Below are positions 25,645-34,407 of a stretch of 64,000 nt of DNA, piece by piece. Position numbers and translations under genes: made by a program. The notes under the pieces are model-generated. The model made no database searches, had not been told where the DNA came from, and saw nothing but the letters and a program-made list of their open reading frames with translations. Origin of the DNA: Flavobacteriaceae bacterium. GTDB taxonomy: Bacteria; Bacteroidota; Bacteroidia; Flavobacteriales; Flavobacteriaceae. Location: positions 26,072 through 90,071 of the forward strand of contig JAHEHE010000002.1 of NCBI GenBank assembly GCA_024644725.1. The letters run 5' to 3'. Numbering within the stretch: the first letter of the stretch is position 1; each line of letters opens with the position of its first letter.

Positions 25645-26408
25645 TCCAATTCAATATTTCTATAGCCCTCAGGCATTTGAAAGGGGAATTTCAACGGGAC
25701 GTCAAATTGAACGCTCTTGTAAATCACGTCGATTACGGTTCTCTTTTGTTCACCCACAGCTGTGATCAGGAACCCTTTGGGAAACAAAGATTCACTAATT
25801 TTATCAAATTCCCGGTACAAAATTGTTAAATTTTGATCCTTTTCCGGTTGACGAAGCTCCTCCTTTGAGATTTTAAACGTTGACGGATCCAGATAAAAAT
25901 AGATGTCAAACATGGGGTTTCTCCTCTTGGGCTGCAGCTCGTATTGATTGTTGACCACAGAAGAAACATACTTGTCTCTTTCCAAATTTAGCAAAGACTC
26001 ACCTAAAAATAAACTTTGCACTTTCATAAAGTCAAAATCCGTTCCGAGCCACTGGCTTATCAATTCGAAATTTCCCTTAAACGAAGTTTTAGAAATCTTC
26101 TCGTAGAACTCCACCTCTTTGTTGGTAATCCTGAGTTTCGCTATCGGGAATCCCAGCTTGGAGAAATTGATCCAGATAATGGAATCCCTTACCATCCGCA
26201 GGGAAGCGCTGATATTGGGCAACTCCTGGGAACCCCGGTACTTGATCGACATGGTGGCTTTGATCCGCTCTTGCGAAAGGGCGGCCTGCCTGTTCTTTTT
26301 CACAATGGCGCGGGCCGGCAAATAACTCACCTCGCTGTCGTCCACCTTAGCACTTTTACAGGAGAAAAGAACTGACAACACCAAAGTCAAAACCCAAGCT
26401 TTCTTCAT
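25641..26408 (-). CDS. DUF4292 lipoprotein
   Basis: A 255-residue lipoprotein: signal MKKAWVLTLVLSVLFSC with the lipid cysteine at 17. The mature part is beta-rich (for example IKATMSIKYRG, ISASLRMVRDSIIWINF) and has the half-barrel look of LolA/LolB-like proteins, which is how DUF4292 is often described; function unproven. Both ends overlap neighbours by four bases (ATGA): the TPR gene upstream and the EnvC-like gene downstream. The trio probably acts together at the cell envelope. Confidence 0.8.
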   Translation of the reverse strand: MKKAWVLTLVLSVLFSCKSAKVDDSEVSYLPARAIVKKNRQAALSQERIKATMSIKYRGSQELPNISASLRMVRDSIIWINFSKLGFPIAKLRITNKEVEFYEKISKTSFKGNFELISQWLGTDFDFMKVQSLFLGESLLNLERDKYVSSVVNNQYELQPKRRNPMFDIYFYLDPSTFKISKEELRQPEKDQNLTILYREFDKISESLFPKGFLITAVGEQKRTVIDVIYKSVQFDVPLKFPFQMPEGYRNIELE

Positions 26409-27430
26409 GATCCTTCCTTGATTTCCTGGGCTTTATTGAAGTATTCTGTTGCTTTTTTGTTTTCGCCCATGGCCTTGAATGCCAAGCTCAACTGCTCCAG
26501 GAACCTGTATTCCATTTCGGGATCATCGATGAGATAGTCCAATCCTTCCAGCAGTGTTTCGGCTGCCTCACTGTTTTTTCTAAGTTGAATGAGGGCCGTT
26601 CCCTTCATCAGGTAAACAAAAGGCTGGGCCGGGAACAGCGACAGTCCCTCCTCACTGTGCTTTAACAGATCCAGAAACTGTTTCGTCTTCAATTCACGCT
26701 CCAACAAGGGAACGAGATTCTTATACGATCTATCTCTCTCGAATGCCTCAAGCAGCGTCTCGCTTTTTGATGCCGGGCTCGCCATAAGTTGACTGTCAAT
26801 TTCTTCATTTGGACTGATTGATTCGGATGGGTTCATAGTGGGTGCAGAACCCATTGATCCTGCTTCTCCCTGCTGCAGGAGAGATTCCTTCAGGGCAATC
26901 AGACCCTCGGGGACTTTATTCTCTGCATCGAGCTTCCTGAGCAGGCTCACGGCCTGATCGATCTCTCCCGATTTGATGTAAAGGATAACGAGATCGGCCT
27001 CTTCCTCCGGATTCAGGGCAATAATCCGATTCTGGACACCAATGGCTCCCTTGAAGTCATTTTGTTTCGTCTTGATTTCTTTCAGATGACGAAGCATGTA
27101 AATGTTTTCGGGCTCCAGTTCCAGCGCCATCCGGGCGTAGTATTCGGCTTCGGTGTACTTGAATTGAAAACTGTAATTCTTGGAAAGTTCAAACAAAACC
27201 GCACGATCCTTCTTGTCGATGTCATGACAGGCCTCAAGGGCGTAAATCGCCTTGTCATAGTTGCCGATCGCCTTCTGGGCCAGGGCTTCAAAAAAGAAGG
27301 TCTGAAAATTGATGTTCTGCTGCTCAACGAGCATTTCTTCCGTTGAAACAACGTCCTCCTGTGCCCATAGAGCAAAGCCTCCTTGAAGGAGAAAGGCCCA
27401 TAGTAGTATGTTTCTCAAGACGAAGGGCAA
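26405..27430 (-). CDS. Exported tetratricopeptide repeat protein
   Basis: A 341-residue protein beginning at TTG; no in-frame ATG exists between the preceding stop codon and the signal sequence (RNILLWAFLLQGGFALWAQ). At least four to six TPR units follow (for example AIGNYDKAIYALEACHDI, EYYARMALELEPENIYML), a low-complexity linker about residue 190-220, and further TPRs to the C-terminus. Such proteins act as scaffolds; the partner is unknown. Its stop overlaps the ATG of the DUF4292 lipoprotein gene. Confidence 0.78.
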   Translation of the reverse strand: MPFVLRNILLWAFLLQGGFALWAQEDVVSTEEMLVEQQNINFQTFFFEALAQKAIGNYDKAIYALEACHDIDKKDRAVLFELSKNYSFQFKYTEAEYYARMALELEPENIYMLRHLKEIKTKQNDFKGAIGVQNRIIALNPEEEADLVILYIKSGEIDQAVSLLRKLDAENKVPEGLIALKESLLQQGEAGSMGSAPTMNPSESISPNEEIDSQLMASPASKSETLLEAFERDRSYKNLVPLLERELKTKQFLDLLKHSEEGLSLFPAQPFVYLMKGTALIQLRKNSEAAETLLEGLDYLIDDPEMEYRFLEQLSLAFKAMGENKKATEYFNKAQEIKEGS

Positions 27431-27448
27431 AGCATGTAATTCAATTCA

Positions 27449-28456
27449 TTATTTCAGTTGCGAATAGTCCCCTATGCTGACCGATTTGAAATTTCCATCG
27501 AAATGAGCATGGTTTCCTATCATGGCGCCTTTCAGGTCGGCATTTTCAATTTTCGTGTGGCTCTGGATCAGGGAATCGACGAGAGTCGAATTCTCCACTG
27601 TGCTATTGTCCCCAATGGAAACCCCAGGTCCAACCGTAGAGTTTTTCAGAACCACATTCTCTCCTATGTAACAAGGCTCTAAAATAGAGGAATTCTCCAA
27701 AGATACCGTTTTTGAAACTAAGTCCTGCCCGGCCTCCAGAGCAAACCGGAGAATCTTCGAATTTGTATCGACCGTGATTTCTTTGTTACCGCAATCCATC
27801 CATTCGCTGACTTCTCCGGGAACGAAACGCAATCCCTTTTCCTTCATGTTCTCAAGAGCGTTGGTCAGCTGATACTCTCCTTTTTCTTTGATGTCGTTGT
27901 CCAAAAGGTACTGGATCTCATCCCGAAGTACCTCTCCCTGCTTGAAATAATAGATTCCTATGATGGCAAGATCAGAAACATAAGTTGCAGGCTTTTCCAC
28001 GAAATTCGTAATGACACCGTCATTGAGCTCCACAACTCCGTAAGCGCTAGGCTCCTCGACTTGCTTGACCCAGATGGCACCATCCGCATTTGGATTCAGT
28101 TCAAAATCAGCCTTGAATAGAGTGTCTGCAAATGCCACTACACAGGGGCCTTCAAGCGAGGACTTGGCACACTGTATCGCGTGGGCGGTTCCGAGAGCCG
28201 TTTCCTGAACAGAAACCTTTCCTTTGGCACCCATTCCCTCGGCGATATCCATCAGTCTTTGCTCGGTATCCGCCGGAAAAGTCGGACCGATGACAAAGGC
28301 AATTTCCTCGACTTTCTGATGGACCACTTCGACAATGTCTTCTACCAATCGCTGAACAATGGGTTTGCCGGCGATCAGGGTCAAGGGTTTGGGTATGGTG
28401 AGTGTGTGCGGCCGCAATCGTGAGCCGATGCCTGCCATAGGTACGATAATCTTCAT
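27449..28456 (-). CDS. Sugar-phosphate nucleotidyltransferase with left-handed beta-helix
   Basis: A 335-residue enzyme of the glucose-1-phosphate nucleotidyltransferase type. The N-terminal nucleotide-binding signature is GIGSRLRPHTLTIPKPL, followed by GTAHAIQCA, FADTLF and FVEKP. From about residue 235 hexapeptide repeats (SILEPCYIGENVVLKNS, VGPGVSIGDNSTVENS) form a beta helix. It makes an NDP-sugar for surface polysaccharide; which nucleotide and sugar cannot be told. It heads the run with the TPR, DUF4292 and EnvC-like genes and has its own -7 box at 28482-28489. Confidence 0.87.
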   Translation of the reverse strand: MKIIVPMAGIGSRLRPHTLTIPKPLTLIAGKPIVQRLVEDIVEVVHQKVEEIAFVIGPTFPADTEQRLMDIAEGMGAKGKVSVQETALGTAHAIQCAKSSLEGPCVVAFADTLFKADFELNPNADGAIWVKQVEEPSAYGVVELNDGVITNFVEKPATYVSDLAIIGIYYFKQGEVLRDEIQYLLDNDIKEKGEYQLTNALENMKEKGLRFVPGEVSEWMDCGNKEITVDTNSKILRFALEAGQDLVSKTVSLENSSILEPCYIGENVVLKNSTVGPGVSIGDNSTVENSTLVDSLIQSHTKIENADLKGAMIGNHAHFDGNFKSVSIGDYSQLK

Positions 28457-28481
28457 ATGAGATTTTTATTTTTTTAACGAG

Positions 28482-28489
28482 CAAATATA
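28482..28489 (-). promoter_or_regulatory. -7 box for the nucleotidyltransferase gene run
   Basis: Minus-strand TATATTTG, exact TAnnTTTG match, 26 bases upstream of the start at 28456. Confidence 0.55.
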
Positions 28490-28513
28490 CATAAAATTGC
28501 AGGAGACCGCTTT

Positions 28514-30493
28514 TCATTTGGGATAGAGAAAGGCTCCTTTTTCAAGGGTTAGGTGAAATTCTATCCCGAGCGCCTGGCACGTTGACCTGCAGCGTTGGAC
28601 GAATCCTTTGTGATTAGAGCCGTCTGCAACCACGATCTTGGGACGAATCTCTCCTAAGAGTCGCTCGAGATTGAGCCTGGGAGCGTTTGAGAAAATGACA
28701 ATGTCGGGGTCCAGCGTAAGCGAACCAAGAGCCGCTTGCGAGACCATGTCAATTTTCTCGTTTATCAAACAAACAAGAGCCTTACGCACATAAAAAACCT
28801 GCATCGGGGCCGTGGTCTCTCGTTGGTTTCTTTGCATCAAAAAATCTCCCGGAAGTTGGCTCGAATAATCTTCCAAGAGTTTTTTCATGTCGTCTGGGAG
28901 CTCCTTCTTGTTCTTCAATTTCAAAACGGTGCCTTTTCTGCTTACCACAAGCGACTCCCCTCTTCGATGAAATACGATGAGCTTTTCATCTCTGATTAAA
29001 ACGACTCTTTGGTGGATCCAGACAAGTTGCATACAAATCAGACAAATGCCCGATGCATAGATGAATATCGATTTTCGTTTCAAGAATCCCATACTTACAA
29101 GAAACAGGCTCAAACTCAATAAAATCCAGAAAGAAAATGGAAAATAGATACCCTTTAGGATTAGAGCGTCGATGCTTCCGAGCCACTCTATGGCGGTCTT
29201 GATCAATTTTAACCAGGCCTGAAATACTTCTTTAACATACTCAGGGAGATTAAAAATCAGGGCGCCGCCAAGCGTGGAATAGCCGAAAACCAGGGTAATG
29301 CCCAGTAAGGGCAGAATAAGGATGCTGCTAAATAGAAATAGCCCTGAAAATTGGTTGAAATAATACAGACTGAGCGGCATTACCCCCAATTGTGCCGAAC
29401 AGGATACAACGATCAGTCCCAAAAAATACTTTTGAATCTTTAAAAACCGTTTTTTTTGTTTTTTCTTCCTTCCCATCAAAATTGCTCCGACAGCAATTCC
29501 GGTCAGGGCCGAATAACTCAGCTGGAAGCCTACATCAAAAAGAAGCATTGGTTTCAGAATCAGCAATACAAATGCGGAGTTTACCAAATTATTCAGCAGG
29601 CTGATCTTCCTGTTCACAGCTTGTCCTAGGGTGAACAAGGTGAACATGCTCACCGATCGAGTCGCTGAAACCGCCATTCCGGTTAACAATGCATAGCTCC
29701 AAAGACCCAATAAAATGAATATCACCCGGAGAACTCTTCCATTTTTCAATAGCGTCAGAGGGCGAGTCAAAAACAAAAAAATCAGGTGAATAATCCCAAC
29801 ATGAAGTCCGGAAATCGCCAAAATATGCATGGCCCCCGCCCCTTTGAAACTGTCCAAAAGATCGACAGGTATCTCATTTCTGTCTCCCAGGAGCAGGGCC
29901 TTTGCGACAGACAGTTCATCGGGCTCCTTCAAAACTTTTTCCAGCGCTTCTTGAAGATTACGGTTAAGCCCAATTGAGCTTCTGATCAAACCCTTCTTCT
30001 TCCCCCGTTTCAGAATGAAATCGTCCTGCTTCAGGTACAATTGATGGAAAATATTCTTCCTTGCCGCGTATTGCCGGAAATCAAATGCCCCGGGGTTGAA
30101 AGGGGTTCTTATACTCTGTAGAGAATTTCTTGTCCGTAAAGTGTCGCCATACATCACCCTGCTCTCTGAAGTTTCGACTTCGATGCTCACATAGATTTTG
30201 CCATCGCAGGTCTTGTTGTTCAAAGAGATCACACGGGCTTGAAATCTCTGGCGTCCTTCCTTTTTGCTGATTCTTTTTTGAAGAAGAATAGTGACCAGAT
30301 CACCCGAACTGTAAAATTGACTGAAATGGTTTTTATCATTTCCGACACTGATTTTTGTCGTCATATGGGCCCCCAACAGAATGAAGAATACCCCTGTCAG
30401 CAAAAAATAGCCCGGGGAAAAGGCAAAGCTTTTGTTTTGAATCCTGCGCTCCCGGGCAAGTAAAAAGAAAATACAAACGAGTAAAACCAACAA
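28514..30493 (-). CDS. comEC: Competence protein ComEC/Rec2, N-terminus out of frame
   Basis: An inner-membrane DNA-uptake channel, 659 residues if read from the TTG at 30493. The N-terminal OB/DUF4131 part (about 60-170; VMYGDTLRTRN) and the Competence domain with GAMHILAISGLHVGIIHLIF are clear. The C-terminal metallo-beta-lactamase-like part is degenerate: no HxHxDH motif, though IVIFSNAPRLNLERL and the closing EKGAF strand remain. The first expected membrane helix lies in another frame just upstream (30497-30585), across a run of nine T. A tenth T would join the frames. So this is either a homopolymer miscount, slippage, or a slightly N-truncated protein. Confidence 0.85.
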   Translation of the reverse strand: MLVLLVCIFFLLARERRIQNKSFAFSPGYFLLTGVFFILLGAHMTTKISVGNDKNHFSQFYSSGDLVTILLQKRISKKEGRQRFQARVISLNNKTCDGKIYVSIEVETSESRVMYGDTLRTRNSLQSIRTPFNPGAFDFRQYAARKNIFHQLYLKQDDFILKRGKKKGLIRSSIGLNRNLQEALEKVLKEPDELSVAKALLLGDRNEIPVDLLDSFKGAGAMHILAISGLHVGIIHLIFLFLTRPLTLLKNGRVLRVIFILLGLWSYALLTGMAVSATRSVSMFTLFTLGQAVNRKISLLNNLVNSAFVLLILKPMLLFDVGFQLSYSALTGIAVGAILMGRKKKQKKRFLKIQKYFLGLIVVSCSAQLGVMPLSLYYFNQFSGLFLFSSILILPLLGITLVFGYSTLGGALIFNLPEYVKEVFQAWLKLIKTAIEWLGSIDALILKGIYFPFSFWILLSLSLFLVSMGFLKRKSIFIYASGICLICMQLVWIHQRVVLIRDEKLIVFHRRGESLVVSRKGTVLKLKNKKELPDDMKKLLEDYSSQLPGDFLMQRNQRETTAPMQVFYVRKALVCLINEKIDMVSQAALGSLTLDPDIVIFSNAPRLNLERLLGEIRPKIVVADGSNHKGFVQRCRSTCQALGIEFHLTLEKGAFLYPK

Positions 30494-30496
30494 TGC

Positions 30497-30585
30497 ACTA
30501 GTGGAGAGGTCAAAAAAAAACCGGTCCCTATGCCCGCAGCCAGAAAAAAGGTAAAATGAAATGGAATATACCTGGGGTTCGACAC
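30497..30585 (-). other. Out-of-frame N-terminal segment of comEC
   Basis: From a GTG at 30585 the minus strand encodes MSNPRYIPFHFTFFLAAG and continues IGTGFFL, like the first transmembrane helix of ComEC. At the T9 run (plus-strand A run, 30512-30520) this frame departs from the main one. Adding one T would continue as FFFDLSTSALLVLLVC and enter the main reading frame without a stop. Confidence 0.6.
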
Positions 30586-30647
30586 GACGACACTTTACCG
30601 TTTAATTGTTTTATTTTCGCTCCCGTAAACATGGAGATCATTTAAAC

Positions 30648-31985
30648 ATGGGGGTCTTGTCCACAAAAAAAATCTCTTTCCGACGGATCAACAAGCTAGC
30701 CATTCCGGCCATCGTTTCCGGAATCGCCGAACCTCTGCTGTCAATTACCGACACCGCCATTGTCGGTAATGTTGAGGTCAACCCGACCGAGGCCCTCGCA
30801 GCGGTGGGAATAGCGGGTTCTTTTATCTCGGCTATTGTTTGGATCTTGGCACAGACCCGATCCGCCATTTCAGCAATCGTCGCTCAGTACCTGGGCGCGA
30901 AGAAGCTCGATCAGATTCACAACCTGCCGGCACAGATCATTTTTATAAATCTCCTGCTTAGCCTGTCGATTTATTTGGTCACTGTTCTGCTCACCCGGCA
31001 AATCTTTGAATTGTACAACGCCTCGGGTCTCATACTCGATCAGTCGGTTTCTTACTATCGAATTCGTGCCCTGGGTCTTCCTCTGACCCTTTTTGTGTTC
31101 TCCATATTCGGTGTTTTCAGGGGCCTTCAGAATACGTTTTGGCCCATGGTGATCAGCATTATGGGGGCCACATTGAACATCATACTTGATTTTGTGCTTG
31201 TTTTTGGCGTCGAGGGACTGGTCGAACCCATGCATGTGGCGGGGGCTGCATGGGCCAGCGTGATCGCTCAGGCTTTAATGGCTGTTATGGCACTCGTGCT
31301 GTTTCTGAAAAAAACGCCTTTCAACCTTTCACTCAGCCTGCCTTTTAATCACGAGATCAAGCGACTCCTTTCCCTCAGCCTGAATTTGATCATACGAGCT
31401 CTTTCCTTGAACATAGCCCTTTACATGGCCAATGCCTATGCTACAAGCTATGGTGCAAATTCGATTGCCGCCCAGACAATTGCTTTTCAGATCTGGCTCT
31501 TTTTCGCCTTCTTTATCGACGGATATTCCAGCGTCGGCAATATTATGTCGGGAAAGTTTCTGGGAGAAGGAAATTATAAAATGATCGATCGCCTGAGCAA
31601 ACAGCTCATTGCTTATACGCTGGTCATCGCTTTGATCCTGGGATTAGTATGTCTGGCCTTCTACAACCCTTTGGGCCGTCTCTTCTCACAGGATCCGGAC
31701 GTGCTTCAACTTTTTTCAAGCATTTTTTGGATCGTATTGCTGATGCAACCCATCAATGCCGTTGCCTTCGTGTTTGATGGCATTTTCAAGGGAATGGCCG
31801 AAGCCGTGGCTCTCAGGGATACACTTCTTGCGGCCACATTCCTGGGTTTCGTGCCTGCCTTGCTCATCGGGGACTATTTCGATCTCGGCCTGTATGCCAT
31901 CTGGATCGCTTTCACCGTTTGGATGATTTTAAGAGGGGGGATCTTAGTCTATCTTTTTCGATATCGGATCATGGCAGGGCGTTAA
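30648..31985 (+). CDS. MATE family efflux transporter (DinF-like)
   Basis: A 445-residue multidrug/toxin extrusion protein with about 12 hydrophobic helices. The start is the ATG at 30648 (MGVLSTKKISFRRINKLAIP); upstream in-frame codons are not family-like. Conserved MATE segments are IPAIVSGIAEPLLSITDTAI and GVFRGLQNTFWPM. The DinF-like subgroup exports drugs or reactive compounds using H+ or Na+ gradients; substrate unknown. It is divergent from comEC. Confidence 0.9.
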   Translation: MGVLSTKKISFRRINKLAIPAIVSGIAEPLLSITDTAIVGNVEVNPTEALAAVGIAGSFISAIVWILAQTRSAISAIVAQYLGAKKLDQIHNLPAQIIFINLLLSLSIYLVTVLLTRQIFELYNASGLILDQSVSYYRIRALGLPLTLFVFSIFGVFRGLQNTFWPMVISIMGATLNIILDFVLVFGVEGLVEPMHVAGAAWASVIAQALMAVMALVLFLKKTPFNLSLSLPFNHEIKRLLSLSLNLIIRALSLNIALYMANAYATSYGANSIAAQTIAFQIWLFFAFFIDGYSSVGNIMSGKFLGEGNYKMIDRLSKQLIAYTLVIALILGLVCLAFYNPLGRLFSQDPDVLQLFSSIFWIVLLMQPINAVAFVFDGIFKGMAEAVALRDTLLAATFLGFVPALLIGDYFDLGLYAIWIAFTVWMILRGGILVYLFRYRIMAGR

Positions 31986-32043
31986 ACCTGGACGAACTTC
32001 TTCACATGACAATTGTTAGCATTTTTATTGGGATTAGGGTGTA

Positions 32044-32051
32044 ATTTTATC
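32044..32051 (+). promoter_or_regulatory. Possible -7 box for the gene at 32074
   Basis: TAATTTTA, one mismatch from TAnnTTTG, 22 bases upstream of the ATG. Confidence 0.35.
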
Positions 32052-32073
32052 CCCAAATAAAAATCAATTTGTC

Positions 32074-32964
32074 ATGAAATCAATGCCGTATATACTATTC
32101 TCAATGTTCTTCGCTCTTTTCTTGAATCTGGAGGCTCAGACGCTTTCACCTTATGTTATGGTCGGTGAGTCCGAGATGGACCTGGGAGCTGCTGAGCAAA
32201 AAGTGACTTCCGTTTTGCAGGAAAAAGGATTCGATGTCATCGGAAGCTATCACGTGGAGGGAAATCAAACCCTCAAGGTAATCGTCTATACCCGACAGGA
32301 CCTGAAAGACATCACGATCCAGGTCAAGGACCGGGGAGCCCTTGCGGCTGCACTCAAAGTCGGTCTCAAGTCGGATGGGCCCGGGACCCATATCAGTTAT
32401 CTCAACCCGGAATACCTTTTCCAGGCTTATCTCATGGACGAATACGACAAACACGCTTCGGGTCTGGCAAAGGTCGCTGCGGATGTGAAGAGCGCCCTTT
32501 CTCCATTGGGCTCAGAGAATACAGGTTTTGGAGGAGGAATGACGGCCGAAGAGCTCAGGGAATATCACTACAAGGTTTTCATGCCCTATTTCACCGACCC
32601 GGTGGATTTGGAGGAGTTCTCTAGTTTTGAAGAAGCAGTCACAGTGATCGAAAAGAATCTCAAGGCCAAAAAAGGCGAGACGATTTGGGTGTATAGCCTT
32701 AAGTTTCCAAACGAAGAGGTCGCCGTCTACGGAGTAGGGCTCATGAACGAAGAAGAAGGTGAAAAGCATTTTCTTCCCATTATCGGCGAAGATCATTTGG
32801 CCGCCATGCCTTACGAGATTATTATTCAGGGGAAGGAAGCCACTATGTTGCACGGACGCTACAGGATCGCCCTTCATTGGCCCGACCTTACCATGGGAAC
32901 CTTTACAAAGATTATGAGTACACCGGGGGACATCAAAAAAGTCATGAAAGATCTCTGCAATTGA
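32074..32964 (+). CDS. Hypothetical exported protein
   Basis: A 296-residue protein with a signal peptide (MKSMPYILFSMFFALFLNLEAQ). The mature part is alternating helix and strand, with GYGVG-like glycine patches absent and phrases such as TIQVKDRGALAAALKVGLKS and PNEEVAVYGVGLMNEEEG. The first 100 mature residues have a small ferredoxin-like or DUF302-like look, but I cannot name the family. It is monocistronic, convergent with lpxB (15-base gap). Confidence 0.6.
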   Translation: MKSMPYILFSMFFALFLNLEAQTLSPYVMVGESEMDLGAAEQKVTSVLQEKGFDVIGSYHVEGNQTLKVIVYTRQDLKDITIQVKDRGALAAALKVGLKSDGPGTHISYLNPEYLFQAYLMDEYDKHASGLAKVAADVKSALSPLGSENTGFGGGMTAEELREYHYKVFMPYFTDPVDLEEFSSFEEAVTVIEKNLKAKKGETIWVYSLKFPNEEVAVYGVGLMNEEEGEKHFLPIIGEDHLAAMPYEIIIQGKEATMLHGRYRIALHWPDLTMGTFTKIMSTPGDIKKVMKDLCN

Positions 32965-32979
32965 CAGTTCAGAAAAGGA

Positions 32980-34089
32980 TCAGCTGTTCTTAATGATCAG
33001 TTTGGCTGTCTTTTCGCTTGCCCCTTTGCCCCCGAGCTTCTTTTCAAGCTCATAATAATCATCAAAGAGCTTTTCACGGTGCTTGTGATCGAGCACTTTG
33101 AAGAGCTCATCCTCCAGGTTTTCTTCATTGAACTCATCCTGGATCAGCTCCCGAACCGCCTCGCGGTCCAGAATGAGATTGACCAGCGAGATGTATTTGA
33201 CATTGACGAGTCGTTTGCCAATTTGATAGGAGATCTCACCGCCCCGGTAGCAGACGACTTCGGGCACCTTGAAGAGAGCGGTCTCAAGAGTTGCGGTTCC
33301 GGAGGTTACCAGAGCAGCACTTGACACCGAGAGAAGATCATAGGTTCTGTTGTGAACCAGCGCCACATTGTCCTTTTTCAGAAAGGTCTCGTAAAATGAT
33401 GGCTCCTGGCCCGGAGCGCCCCCAATGACAAACTGGTGGTCCGGAAAGCGATCCACCATCTTGAGCATGATCCCGAGCATCTTGGTGATCTCCTGCTTTC
33501 TGCTCCCTGGCAACAAAGCGACAATCGGCTTGTCATTCAATCCATGCTCTTCTGAAAAAGCTTCCAGATCGACAGGCCTGCGGTTTGCGATGGCGTCGAG
33601 CAAAGGATGACCTACAAAGTGAACCGGGTAGTTGTGCTTATCCTCATAGAATTCCTTTTCAAAGGGCAGAATAACGTACATGTGATCAACATCCCGCTTG
33701 ATCTTTTTTATGCGATTTTCTTTCCAGGCCCAGATTTGGGGAGAAATATAATAGTGGACCGTTATCCCATTTTTATGGGCAAATTCTGCAATACGAAGAT
33801 TGAAACCCGGATAGTCGACCAGGATCACGGCGCTAGGTTGGTATTCCAGGATGTCTTTTTTACAAAATTTGATGTTGTTGAGAATGGTGCGAAGGTTCAT
33901 GATCACCTCGGTGAACCCCATAAAGGCCAGATCCCTGTAATGCTTGACCAGGGTTCCACCAACCTCCTGCATCAGGTCTCCTCCCCAGAACCTGAATTCA
34001 GCATGGGCTTCCTCCCGTCTCAAGGCCTTCATCAGATTCGAAGCATGTAAGTCTCCGGATGCCTCTCCGGCGATGATGTAATATTTCAA
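32980..34089 (-). CDS. lpxB: Lipid-A-disaccharide synthase
   Basis: A 369-residue GT-B glycosyltransferase of family GT19 that joins lipid X and UDP-diacylglucosamine to the lipid A disaccharide at the inner membrane. The N-terminus IIAGEASGDLHASNLM is diagnostic; FWGGDLMQEVGG, HYYISPQIWAWKE, VGHPLLD, LLPGSRKQEI and VTSGTATLETAL follow in family order. Length is typical. It is the last gene of surE-small membrane protein-lpxB, with an 18-base gap. Confidence 0.95.
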   Translation of the reverse strand: MKYYIIAGEASGDLHASNLMKALRREEAHAEFRFWGGDLMQEVGGTLVKHYRDLAFMGFTEVIMNLRTILNNIKFCKKDILEYQPSAVILVDYPGFNLRIAEFAHKNGITVHYYISPQIWAWKENRIKKIKRDVDHMYVILPFEKEFYEDKHNYPVHFVGHPLLDAIANRRPVDLEAFSEEHGLNDKPIVALLPGSRKQEITKMLGIMLKMVDRFPDHQFVIGGAPGQEPSFYETFLKKDNVALVHNRTYDLLSVSSAALVTSGTATLETALFKVPEVVCYRGGEISYQIGKRLVNVKYISLVNLILDREAVRELIQDEFNEENLEDELFKVLDHKHREKLFDDYYELEKKLGGKGASEKTAKLIIKNS

Positions 34090-34107
34090 ATCTTTTTCAT
34101 TTTAAGA

Positions 34108-34398
34108 TTACAGAAATTGACTGATCAGAATCGCAAAGGCGACACAAAAACAGGCGAGCAATACTCCCCTGGCACGGAGGTCCTGCTTTTTCCTCAGAAA
34201 AACAAAAAACACGAATAGATTCGGCAAGGCGGCAAGACCTAGGACCTTTCCGTAAAGACCTCCCTCGCTCATTATTTTTAGGGTTTCATCAAATCCGTAA
34301 GGAGATACGAATTCGACGTAAATGAAAAACCCAAAAAACGTCGCCAATAAGCCTACCAGAAATCCGATGATCACTTCTTTCTTATTCAATTTTGCCAT
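34108..34398 (-). CDS. Small membrane protein linked to surE and lpxB
   Basis: A 96-residue protein from the ATG at 34398 (MAKLNKKEV); a TTG three codons upstream is less likely. Three hydrophobic segments are visible: IIGFLVGLLATFFGFFIYVEF, LPNLFVFFVFL and GVLLACFCVAFAILISQF, with basic RKKQDLRARG between the last two. Similar short proteins sit between surE and lpxB in other flavobacteria; the function is unknown, plausibly related to lipid A or envelope. Confidence 0.72.
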   Translation of the reverse strand: MAKLNKKEVIIGFLVGLLATFFGFFIYVEFVSPYGFDETLKIMSEGGLYGKVLGLAALPNLFVFFVFLRKKQDLRARGVLLACFCVAFAILISQFL

Positions 34399-34407
34399 TG
34401 CACTCAA

